Notes under the pieces: generated by a model
Databases searched by the model: none
The model's input: only the letters and a program-made list of their open reading frames with translations
What the model was told of the DNA's origin: nothing
Shown here: positions 32,489-39,829 of the stretch, in pieces
Layout of the letters: the number at the start of each line of letters is the position of its first letter
How positions within the stretch are numbered: the stretch's first letter is position 1
DNA from: an uncultured Acidaminococcus sp.
Lineage (GTDB): Bacteria; Bacillota; Negativicutes; Acidaminococcales; Acidaminococcaceae
DNA: 43,482 nt
Assembly (NCBI GenBank): GCA_900554515.1
Contig: USHN01000007.1
Coordinates: 1-43,482, forward strand
Reading direction: 5' to 3'
Program-made: the position numbers and the translations under genes

Positions 32489-33908
32489 CCTTTCTGGTTT
32501 CTGCGGGGAAGATCCAAAGGCTCAGTGCCATAATCACTGCTGCCACAAGGATTCCCAGGCTGGTGGCATTCAAAATACCAATGCCTTTTCCTCCGTTAAA
32601 GATACGCAGCCCCAACACCACCGCAACGCCCAGCACCGCTGAGCAAAATGCGCCTTTCGTAGAGGCCCGCTTGGTAAAGAGGCCAAACAAAAATGGAGCG
32701 GCCAGGGATACGGTCATGAGAGAATAGAAAATCGCCAGGGCCGTAATAATGTTCGCCATATAATAGGCAATGAAAATCCCCAAAATCCCGCAGGCCACCG
32801 TAAATTTCTTACTGACTTTTAGCAGCGCCTCATCACTGATATCCGGATGGAAAAAGGTCTGGTACAGATCCCGTGACAAGGATGTAGCCAGCATGTACAG
32901 TACCGTATCACTGGTGCTGACTTCCGCGGCAAAAATCGCCGACAGAGCAAAGGCACTGATCCCAAAGGGCATCATTTCTTTCATGGCTTTTGGCAGCGCC
33001 AATTCCTGATTTTCCAAATGGGGGAACGCTGCAAAAGCGCACATCCCGATAATCATGGGCAAAAAGGCAAAAATCAATTGGACAAATCCGTTTAGCAATG
33101 TCCCGACTTTTACTGCATGTTCATCTTTGGCTGCATACACTTTTCCGATAAGCCCCGGGGAAATGCAAAATGCCGGTGTCAGCATGAGGAAATAGCCCAG
33201 AATAGTTTCCGTTCCCAGACCGTCCCAGGCAAAATACTTGGCAATCTTTGCCTGATCTCCCATATTTTGGGACACGGCAGCAAACAACCCATCCCATCCC
33301 CCAATATACTGCAGGGCAAAAGGAGCCGCCGCACAAAAGCCTAAGAGGATGACACCAAGCTCAATGATATTGACGATGGCCGCGCTTTTAATGCCGCCGC
33401 TGGAAAAATACAGCGTTACCACCACAGACGCAATAATAATCCCATAGGCTTTAGGAACACCTGCCACTACATTTAAGATCCAGGAGATCCCAATCAATTG
33501 CCCGGAAAATAGCGCTAGTGTCCCAATGGCCATCATGGTACTGGTAACACCCCGGAAGGCTTTGGAATACCGAAGTTCCAAATAATCTCCCATGGTGTAG
33601 AGTTTGTGCTTTTGGGCGACTTTCCACACCGCCGGACCTACAATATAGGCCAGGATTAGGGAACCCAGCCCGCTACAGCCGATCCACCACCAGCTGGATA
33701 TCCCGGACTTATACGCAAGCCCCGTCACCCCTACGGTGGACCCTGCCCCGATATTGGCAGCAATCAGTGTGGTAAACAAAAGCCCTGTGCCGAAGGTGCG
33801 GCTGCCCACAAAAAAGTCCGCCGCTTTCTTCACATGTTTTCCCACCATGTGTCCCAGGAGAATCAAAAGCACCGCATACCCAACAATCACCAGTAAATAC
33901 CAATTCAA
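32463..33908 (-). CDS. Sodium:solute symporter (SSS) family transporter
   Basis: An inner-membrane sodium-coupled uptake carrier of 481 residues with about 13 hydrophobic segments. Family features include AADFFVGSRTFGTGLLFTTLIAANIGAGSTVG at TM2, WWWIGCSGLGSLILA, YTMGDYLELRYSKAFRG, FAAEVSTSDTVLYMLATSLSRDLY in the sodium-site helix and the inverted-repeat layout. The SSS group covers proline, pantothenate, sugars and carboxylates; I cannot fix the substrate. The start is TTG at 33908 with GAGGTG seven bases upstream. It is the first gene of the minus-strand cluster that runs to the oxidoreductase. The 112-base gap upstream has no clear promoter. Confidence 0.9.
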   Translation of the reverse strand: MNWYLLVIVGYAVLLILLGHMVGKHVKKAADFFVGSRTFGTGLLFTTLIAANIGAGSTVGVTGLAYKSGISSWWWIGCSGLGSLILAYIVGPAVWKVAQKHKLYTMGDYLELRYSKAFRGVTSTMMAIGTLALFSGQLIGISWILNVVAGVPKAYGIIIASVVVTLYFSSGGIKSAAIVNIIELGVILLGFCAAAPFALQYIGGWDGLFAAVSQNMGDQAKIAKYFAWDGLGTETILGYFLMLTPAFCISPGLIGKVYAAKDEHAVKVGTLLNGFVQLIFAFLPMIIGMCAFAAFPHLENQELALPKAMKEMMPFGISAFALSAIFAAEVSTSDTVLYMLATSLSRDLYQTFFHPDISDEALLKVSKKFTVACGILGIFIAYYMANIITALAIFYSLMTVSLAAPFLFGLFTKRASTKGAFCSAVLGVAVVLGLRIFNGGKGIGILNATSLGILVAAVIMALSLWIFPAETRKDDESHFAQ

Positions 33909-34020
33909 TCCGCTTCACCTCAAAAAATATTTTATAAGGAACTACGGGAATTCAACAAAGTTAATTGTACTGTACTTCTTTGACAAAGTAAAGGAAAGTT
34001 AACAGAATACGCATGCTATT

Positions 34021-34512
34021 TTACGCCGTTTCAAACGTCAGCCGCATCTGGTACCATTCCTCGCCCCCGTGGCGTGACTTAGACAGGCCTTCGTTTTTAA
34101 AGCCGAAGCGGGCATAAAAGGGCAGCAAGGGTTTGCGGCAGGTGAGTACCACGCCTTTGCGTCCTTTTTCTTTAGCCCAGCTGACAAAACGCATGATGGC
34201 TTTTCCGGCAAGTCCCCTGCCCCGGTACTTAGGATCCGTCCCTACACTTAACATCATTTTCCAATCGCCCTCAGGATCGTGAAGATACTCGCCGGTAAAC
34301 ATATCGTCGGACAGGTCCCGCAGCGAAGAGCCGATGCCATTGACAAATGCTGCCAGTTTCCCCTCATCCCACACGAGGACAAAATTATCAGGACAGGTCT
34401 CAATCCGTTTCCGGATAACCTGCCGTTCTTCTACTACGCCGGGCGGGAAACAGCGGGTTTCCAGCCCATAAATCTGCTCCAGGTCTTCCAGTGTTGCCCA
34501 AGTTACTTTCAT
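34021..34512 (-). CDS. GNAT-family N-acetyltransferase
   Basis: A 163-residue acetyl-CoA-dependent acetyltransferase of unknown acceptor. The acetyl-CoA binding motif is MLSVGTDPKYRGRGLAGKAIMRF (R/Q-x-x-G-x-G/A), followed by VVLTCRKPLLPFYARFGF, the usual C-terminal GNAT pattern. The N-terminal ATLEDLEQIYGLETRCFPP recalls the arylalkylamine N-acetyltransferase-like subgroup. The frame opens at 34536, but AAGGAGG lies before ATG 34512. It stands alone: a terminator precedes it and 112 bases separate its stop from the symporter start. Confidence 0.88.
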   Translation of the reverse strand: MKVTWATLEDLEQIYGLETRCFPPGVVEERQVIRKRIETCPDNFVLVWDEGKLAAFVNGIGSSLRDLSDDMFTGEYLHDPEGDWKMMLSVGTDPKYRGRGLAGKAIMRFVSWAKEKGRKGVVLTCRKPLLPFYARFGFKNEGLSKSRHGGEEWYQMRLTFETA

Positions 34513-34549
34513 CACAACTGCCTCCTTATAGCACAATTTATTGTATACG

Positions 34550-34591
34550 AAAAAACCGTAGCAAACCGGAACGCATCCCGATTTGCTGCGG
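34550..34591 (-). terminator. Terminator of the amidotransferase-like gene
   Basis: CCGCAGCAAA and TTTGCTACGG on the minus strand form a 10-bp stem with one mismatch, followed by TTTTTT. It begins about 50 bases after the stop at 34642. Confidence 0.65.
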
Positions 34592-34641
34592 AGTCTTTTC
34601 TTTAGTATACCGTAAAAAAGTCAAAAAGGCAAAAATAGGGC

Positions 34642-35370
34642 CTATTTTCCTGCGGCATTGACAAAATCAACGAAGATTTTCTTTGCCAGCGCATACTTGG
34701 CGGACATCATTTCCGGATGGAATTGGTAGGCCATGAGATAGGGATAGTTCGTCCCTTCCAGCGATTCCACGGTCCCGTCTTTGGCCCGTGCAGTGACTTT
34801 GAAGCCTTCTCCCACTTTGTGGACCGTTTGGTGGTGGTGGGAATTGGTGACCCACTGACACTTTCCAATAATCTTTGCCAGGCGGCTGTTTGCTTCAATG
34901 AGGATGGAATGGGTAGCGGTGGCAGGATCCTGTTTTTGGGCGTGCTTGATATAGCAATTCTTGTCCAGGGACAAGTCCTGATACAGTGTGTCCCCATGAG
35001 CCACGTTCAAAATCTGAAGGCCCCGGCAAATACCCATAATGGGAATCTGCCGTTTTTCTGCTTCTTTGATCAAAAGCAGGTCAAAGGCGTCCCGCTCAGG
35101 CCAAACAGGCCCAATCTTTTGGTGGGGTTCTTCCCCGTAGTTTAAGGGGCAGACATCTTGCCCGCCGGTCATCAGCAGGGCGTCAATGCGGGCCACGCAC
35201 TCTTTCACCACTTCCGTATCCTCATTGAAAGGAATCACCACGGGCACACCGCCCGCTTCCGTAACCGAACGCACATAATCGTGATTCACATAGGCACGGT
35301 GATAGCCGGCAAAGTACCCGCCTTCATCCACCAAGTGGTTTCCTGAAATACCAATCAAAGGTCTGGCCAA
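34642..35370 (-). CDS. Gamma-glutamyl-GABA hydrolase family protein (class I glutamine amidotransferase-like, C26)
   Basis: A cytosolic 242-residue hydrolase of the PuuD-like family. The oxyanion and nucleophile region reads LLMTGGQDVCPLNYGEEP and IMGICRGLQILNV, with the catalytic Cys in GICRG. The partner His-x-Glu is in AYQFHPE near residue 220. Relatives hydrolyse gamma-glutamyl-GABA or other gamma-glutamyl compounds; the substrate here is not known. The start is TTG at 35370 with a GGAG site nine bases upstream. It follows lysS by 71 bases, with a weak hairpin between, so it could be expressed by readthrough. Confidence 0.9.
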   Translation of the reverse strand: MARPLIGISGNHLVDEGGYFAGYHRAYVNHDYVRSVTEAGGVPVVIPFNEDTEVVKECVARIDALLMTGGQDVCPLNYGEEPHQKIGPVWPERDAFDLLLIKEAEKRQIPIMGICRGLQILNVAHGDTLYQDLSLDKNCYIKHAQKQDPATATHSILIEANSRLAKIIGKCQWVTNSHHHQTVHKVGEGFKVTARAKDGTVESLEGTNYPYLMAYQFHPEMMSAKYALAKKIFVDFVNAAGK

Positions 35371-35399
35371 ACAAATCCACTCCTTCCCCGATACAGAAG

Positions 35400-35425
35400 G
35401 AGGGACTTCCCTAAAGAAATCCCTC
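35400..35425 (-). terminator. Hairpin after lysS, possible weak terminator
   Basis: GAGGGA-TT and AA-TCCCTC arms pair imperfectly across about ten bases, some 17 bases after the lysS stop. The T run after the stem is poor (CCTTCTG). Confidence 0.35.
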
Positions 35426-35441
35426 TTGCTATATTATTTTG

Positions 35442-37400
35442 TTAGCACAGCTTAGCGCCGGCAGGCAGCCCGGAGGCAACCATCACCAGATTCAGCTTTC
35501 GTTCGTCCCCTTCCATATGTTCGGCAGACAGCAGCATGCCGCAGCTTTCCAGCCCCATCATCTTCCGGGGCGGCAAATTTACAATAGCCACCAGCGTCTT
35601 GCCGATCAAATCTTCCGGATTGTAGTAGGCCTTGATGCCGCTGAGGATGGTCCGGTCCGTACCGGTGCCGTCGTCCAAGGTGAATTGCAGCAGCTTTTTG
35701 CTCTTGGGCACGGCTGCGCAGTTCTTCACCTTCACCACACGGAAATCGCAGGCCGCAAAGGAATCAAAATCCACAAAATCCTTAAAAAGCGGTTCCACCG
35801 TCACCTTGCTGAGATCCACCGCATTGGCAAAGGGCGCATTAGGATCTGTTTTCACAGTTTCCGGTTCTGCCGTTTCTTCTTTAGCCAGATCCAGCGGCTT
35901 CATGGTGGGGAATAAGAGCACGTCCCGGATGGATTCTGCCCCGGTAAGGAACATCACCAGCCGGTCAATGCCGATACCCAGACCGCCTGTAGGCGGCAGG
36001 CCGTGCATCAGGGCATTAATAAAGTCTTCGTCCATCATGCCGGCTTCTTCATCCCCGGCTTTCCGTTCTTCCACCTGTTTTTCAAACCGTTCTTTTTGGT
36101 CCAGAGGATCATTCAGCTCGGTAAATCCGTTGCAGATTTCCCGCCCGAAGATATAACCTTCAAAACGGTCGGTAATTTCCGGATCCGCTGCGCTGCTCTT
36201 AGCCAGCGGGGAGATTTCCTTAGGATGCCCGGTGATAAAGATGGGCTGAATCAGGTTCTTTTCCACGAATTCATCAAAGAACGCATTGATAATCTTGCCC
36301 ACGCCCCAGGAGGCTTCTACGGTAACACCCGCTTCTTTTGCCATTTCCCGGGCTTTTGCCACGTCATTAATGCCGGTGAAGTCCTTGCCGCTGTATTTTT
36401 TCACAGCGTCAATCATGCTCATCCGGGGCCAGGGGCCGGTCAGATCAATTTCCGTGTCCTCATAGCGGATTTTCAGCGTTCCCAGCACCTTTTGGGCACA
36501 GGCGGTAACAATTTTTTCCGTCAGGTCCATCATGGTGTTCATATCTCCGAATGCCTCATAGCATTCCAAGGACGTAAATTCCGGGTTGTGCTTGATATCC
36601 ATGCCTTCGTTGCGGAAGACACGGCCCAGTTCGTACACCCGTTCCAAGCCGCCTACAATCAGCCGTTTCAGGTTCAGTTCCGTAGCAATGCGCAGATACA
36701 AATCAATATCCAGGGCATTGTGGTGAGTCACAAAAGGACGGGCCGTAGCGCCGCCGGAAATGGTGTTCAGCACCGGCGTTTCCACTTCCAGGTAATCTTC
36801 CCCATCCAGCACCGCACGCACGGTCTTAATAATCTCAGAGCGCTTGACAAAGGTATCCCGCACTTCTGGATTGACAATCAGATCCACATAGCGCTGGCGA
36901 TACCGGATTTCCTTGTCTTTCAGGCCATGCCATTTTTCCGGCAGAGGTTTTAAGGCCTTGGACAAAAAGTCCAGCTTCTGTACCCGGATGGACGGTTCGC
37001 CCATATGGGTTTTGAAAACCGTGCCTTCCACACCTACAATATCGCCGATATCCAAAAGTTTTACCACAGCATAGGCTTCTTCGCCCATTTCATCCTTGCG
37101 GCAGTAAACCTGGATTTTTCCGGTTTTATCCTGAAGATCCATAAAGCTGGTCTTGCCATGGCCACGGATGGCCGTAAGACGCCCGGCGACTTTTACCGTG
37201 GTGCCGTCCTGCTCCATCTGCTCCACGTTATCCCGAACGTCTTTGGTATGATGGGTCCAGGGATAGGCATGGCCAAAGGGCTGAATGCCCAGCGCTTCCA
37301 GCTTGTGCATCTTATCCAGACGCACCTGCATTTGTTCATTCATGGTTTCGTCCGCCAGAACCTGGTTTTCTGCGTCCTGGCTGGTAGTTATTTCGGACAT
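35442..37400 (-). CDS. lysS: Lysyl-tRNA synthetase (class II) with C-terminal Trbp111-type tRNA-binding domain
   Basis: Charges tRNA-Lys. Residues ~60-165 are the OB-fold anticodon domain; ~175-500 are the class II core with motif 2 (FRNEGMDIKHNPEFTSLE) and motif 3 (GLGIGIDRLVMFLTG), followed by DVLLFPTMKPL, where an ordinary bacterial LysRS ends. The next ~140 residues are a linker and an EMAP II/Trbp111-like tRNA-binding domain: DFRVVKVKNCAAVPKSKKLLQFTLDDG, NLPPRKMMGLESCGMLLSA. That domain is usual at the end of MetRS, not LysRS. Length is 652 against the common ~490-510. GAGGAG precedes the ATG; greA ends 22 bases upstream, so the two are co-transcribed. Confidence 0.95.
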   Translation of the reverse strand: MSEITTSQDAENQVLADETMNEQMQVRLDKMHKLEALGIQPFGHAYPWTHHTKDVRDNVEQMEQDGTTVKVAGRLTAIRGHGKTSFMDLQDKTGKIQVYCRKDEMGEEAYAVVKLLDIGDIVGVEGTVFKTHMGEPSIRVQKLDFLSKALKPLPEKWHGLKDKEIRYRQRYVDLIVNPEVRDTFVKRSEIIKTVRAVLDGEDYLEVETPVLNTISGGATARPFVTHHNALDIDLYLRIATELNLKRLIVGGLERVYELGRVFRNEGMDIKHNPEFTSLECYEAFGDMNTMMDLTEKIVTACAQKVLGTLKIRYEDTEIDLTGPWPRMSMIDAVKKYSGKDFTGINDVAKAREMAKEAGVTVEASWGVGKIINAFFDEFVEKNLIQPIFITGHPKEISPLAKSSAADPEITDRFEGYIFGREICNGFTELNDPLDQKERFEKQVEERKAGDEEAGMMDEDFINALMHGLPPTGGLGIGIDRLVMFLTGAESIRDVLLFPTMKPLDLAKEETAEPETVKTDPNAPFANAVDLSKVTVEPLFKDFVDFDSFAACDFRVVKVKNCAAVPKSKKLLQFTLDDGTGTDRTILSGIKAYYNPEDLIGKTLVAIVNLPPRKMMGLESCGMLLSAEHMEGDERKLNLVMVASGLPAGAKLC

Positions 37401-37422
37401 GAAACTTCTCTCCTCTAACTAT

Positions 37423-37911
37423 TTATTTCTTGGGGTGGTCAATGGAAACTACTTTATAGTCCAATTCCCCTACCGGAGTGCGGACTTTGATCACGTCCCC
37501 CACCTTGTGGCCCAAAATCGCCTGTCCTACCGGGGATTCGTTGCTGATCCGGGGCGGTTCTGCCATAGGATCGGCTTCTGTGGTTCCCACAATGGTATAT
37601 ACTTCCGTTTCCTTGGTTTCCACATCTTCGATTTTGACCTTGTTGCCTAAGGCTACCACATCTTTATCCACTTCAGAAGCCTCAATGACTTTGGCATTGC
37701 GGATCATGTTTTCCAGCGTTAAGATACGCCCTTCCACAAAGGCCTGTTCATTTTTGGCATCGTCATATTCGGAGTTTTCGCTGATATCCCCATAGCTGAT
37801 GGCGACTTTCAGCCGCTCGGCAACTTGCTGCCGTTTCTCACTACGAAGATATTCCAGCTCGTCTTCCAGTTTTTTCAGACCTTCCTGGGTCACAATCGTT
37901 TGTTCCGCCAT
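37423..37911 (-). CDS. greA: GreA, transcript cleavage factor
   Basis: Binds RNA polymerase and rescues backtracked complexes by stimulating RNA cleavage. The 162-residue protein has the antiparallel coiled coil (residues ~5-75), with ISYGDISENSEYDDAKNEQ carrying the tip acidic residues D and E. The C-terminal globular domain follows with VGTTEADP, ISNESPVGQAILGHKVGD and the final VVSID. It is complete and of standard length. AAGGAG lies ten bases upstream of ATG. Expression is from a near-perfect promoter and extends into lysS. Confidence 0.97.
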   Translation of the reverse strand: MAEQTIVTQEGLKKLEDELEYLRSEKRQQVAERLKVAISYGDISENSEYDDAKNEQAFVEGRILTLENMIRNAKVIEASEVDKDVVALGNKVKIEDVETKETEVYTIVGTTEADPMAEPPRISNESPVGQAILGHKVGDVIKVRTPVGELDYKVVSIDHPKK

Positions 37912-37965
37912 TGTTTCACGACTCCTTTATCTTTTCCTTATAAGTGATTTTCCCATATCTTGTAA

Positions 37966-37994
37966 ATTATAGAGTTTTACAGGGCTTTTGTCAA
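37966..37994 (-). promoter_or_regulatory. Consensus promoter of greA-lysS
   Basis: Minus-strand TTGACA (37994-37989), a 17-base spacer and TATAAT (37971-37966): both hexamers are consensus. Its -35 overlaps the -35 of the divergent promoter by five bases. Confidence 0.85.
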
Positions 37995-38016
37995 TGTAAA
38001 GGCCCCATGGTATAAT
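37988..38016 (+). promoter_or_regulatory. Promoter of the PflX-like gene
   Basis: TTGTCA at 37988-37993, a 17-base spacer and TATAAT at 38011-38016. Transcription should start near 38023, about 24 bases before the ATG. Confidence 0.8.
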
Positions 38017-38046
38017 AGTTACATTGTAAAGAAAGAAGGCTATCCC

Positions 38047-38964
38047 ATGCTGTGCAATCTCTGTCCCCATACCTGCAATGTGAATCGTCCCCTGCGCCCG
38101 GGAGCCCCTGGCACGCTGGGGTTTTGCCGCTGTTATACCCTGCCCCGGGCGGCCCGGGCGGCGCTGCATTTCTGGGAAGAACCGGTGATCAGCGGGAGTA
38201 AGGGCAGCGGCACCGTATTTTTTTCCGGCTGCACGCTGCAGTGCGTCTTTTGCCAGAACAGCGTTATCAGCACGGAAGGGAAAGGCTGGGACGTCACGGC
38301 TGAGGCGCTGCGGCATATTTACCAAAGTCTCATTCAGCAAGGCGCCCACAATATCAACCTGGTCACGCCCACACAGTACCTCCCCACGATTTTGGAATCC
38401 TTAACCCCGGCCCTGCCAGTGCCTGTGGTGTACAACTGCGGCGGGTACGAAACCATCGCCACGCTGAAACGCTTGGAAGGCAAGGTTCAGATTTATCTGC
38501 CGGACTTAAAATATTACAGCGAAGCCCCGGCCCGGCGCTACAGCCATGCGCCAAATTATTTTGCGACGGCAACAAAAGCCATTTTAGAGATGTTTCGGCA
38601 GACCGGCCCCTATGAAATGGATGACGCCACCGGCGTCCTCAAAAAAGGCGTCGTTATCCGCCACCTGATTCTCCCCGGCCTTACGGAAGACAGCAAACGC
38701 ATCATTGACTGGGTAGCGCAGACCTTTCGCCCAAGGGATGTATTATTTAGCCTGATGCGGCAGTACGTGCCCTGCGGCAGCGTATCCAAGTCCCAATATC
38801 CCGAGCTGAATCGGACACTGACCAATGCAGAATACGAAGAGGTGGAGAAGTATCTCTTCTCCACCTCCATTGAAGACGGGTTTGTGCAGGAAGGCGCCTC
38901 CGCCGACAGCCAGTTTATTCCGGCCTTTGACGGCACAGGCATCCTTAAATCTACACAAACATAA
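38047..38964 (+). CDS. PflX-like radical SAM protein (COG1313)
   Basis: A 305-residue radical SAM enzyme akin to pyruvate-formate-lyase activases but with no known target. Residues 1-30 hold extra cysteines in CNLCPHTC and GFCRC, a second cluster candidate. The radical SAM site is C62-x3-C66-x2-C69 in FFSGCTLQCVFCQN. Typical COG1313 stretches follow: HFWEEPVISGSKGSGTVFFSG, LVTPTQYLPTI, VVYNCGGYE, YLPDLKY and VIRHLILPGLTEDS. AAGAAGG lies before the ATG. The gene is monocistronic and converges on the ferredoxin gene with only six bases between the stops; no terminator is seen there. Confidence 0.9.
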   Translation: MLCNLCPHTCNVNRPLRPGAPGTLGFCRCYTLPRAARAALHFWEEPVISGSKGSGTVFFSGCTLQCVFCQNSVISTEGKGWDVTAEALRHIYQSLIQQGAHNINLVTPTQYLPTILESLTPALPVPVVYNCGGYETIATLKRLEGKVQIYLPDLKYYSEAPARRYSHAPNYFATATKAILEMFRQTGPYEMDDATGVLKKGVVIRHLILPGLTEDSKRIIDWVAQTFRPRDVLFSLMRQYVPCGSVSKSQYPELNRTLTNAEYEEVEKYLFSTSIEDGFVQEGASADSQFIPAFDGTGILKSTQT

Positions 38965-38970
38965 ACTTTT

Positions 38971-39786
38971 TCAAATGAAAACGTTGGAAAACGCAGAGCG
39001 CTGAAAATGGGTTTCCAGGTATTCCTTATGAGACAAAAACCGGGGATCGTCAAAATATTTGGCCCCCGCAAGGCAATAAGTAACGCACGCCTGGCATTTG
39101 ATGCAGATTCCGGGTACTTCGTCCGTGTTATCCGGATTGATAGAGCCCATAGGGCACACCCGGGCGCAGGTCCCGCAGTGGGTACATTTGGCCAGGTCCG
39201 TTTGGGGCTTGGCCTTTAAAAATTTGGCAGGCTGCCCGTCCATCCCTTTGGGGATATAGTAGGGCGCCACCGGAGCATCGTCTCGGATTTTTACTGTCTG
39301 CAGCGGTTTTCCCTCCTGCAGCCTTTCGGCCATCCGCTCTGCAAAAAAGTCTAAGAGAGCCTTATCCGCCGCCGAGGGATGTTCTTTCCCGATATTGGCA
39401 AAGGCGTGAGGTGTCGCAAAGGCCCCTGCGCCGATCACGGTTAAGCCATTATGTTCCAGCTCGTTGCGCAATTCCGTCAGTGCACTGTCATAGGCCCGGT
39501 TCCCGAAGGTCACTACCGCGAGAGCCGGGGTTTTCTTTCCCCCGAATAATTGCTGCACAAAGGGCAGGGCCTTGTTAGGGACCCGCCCCGCATAGGTGGG
39601 GGTACCAAAAACCACCAAGGTATCCTCCCCATACACCCGCATGATTTTTTGCTCTCCCGGCAGGGTAAAGTGGTCCTTCCGCACAGGCACCTGCAGAAGC
39701 TGTCCCATTTTTTCCGCCAGGGTTTCCACCACCTTTGCCGTCTGCCCGGTAGGGCTGAAGGATACCGCTGCGATTTCTTGCACCAT
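38971..39786 (-). CDS. EFR1-family flavodoxin-ferredoxin fusion protein
   Basis: A 271-residue cytosolic redox protein. Residues 1-~160 form a flavodoxin-like domain with the phosphate-binding loop SFSPTGQTAKV near residue 9, then VVFGTPTYAGRVPNKAL and VVTFGNRAYDSALTEL. A linker leads to two [4Fe-4S] ferredoxin motifs, CTHCGTCARVCP near 201 and CIKCQACVTYC near 228. The arrangement suits electron transfer from ferredoxin-type donors in anaerobic metabolism; the partner is unknown. GGGGAG precedes the ATG. It starts 44 bases downstream of the autotransporter stop, with no terminator between, so it may be read from that gene's transcript as well. Confidence 0.9.
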   Translation of the reverse strand: MVQEIAAVSFSPTGQTAKVVETLAEKMGQLLQVPVRKDHFTLPGEQKIMRVYGEDTLVVFGTPTYAGRVPNKALPFVQQLFGGKKTPALAVVTFGNRAYDSALTELRNELEHNGLTVIGAGAFATPHAFANIGKEHPSAADKALLDFFAERMAERLQEGKPLQTVKIRDDAPVAPYYIPKGMDGQPAKFLKAKPQTDLAKCTHCGTCARVCPMGSINPDNTDEVPGICIKCQACVTYCLAGAKYFDDPRFLSHKEYLETHFQRSAFSNVFI

Positions 39787-39829
39787 ATAGTTGACTCCCC
39801 TTTTTCTGTGTCAGTTGATTACAAGTCTC

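Noticed and set aside
36003..36953. 316-codon plus-strand frame
   Set aside because: Antisense to lysS; its residues mirror the lysS codons and show no domain.
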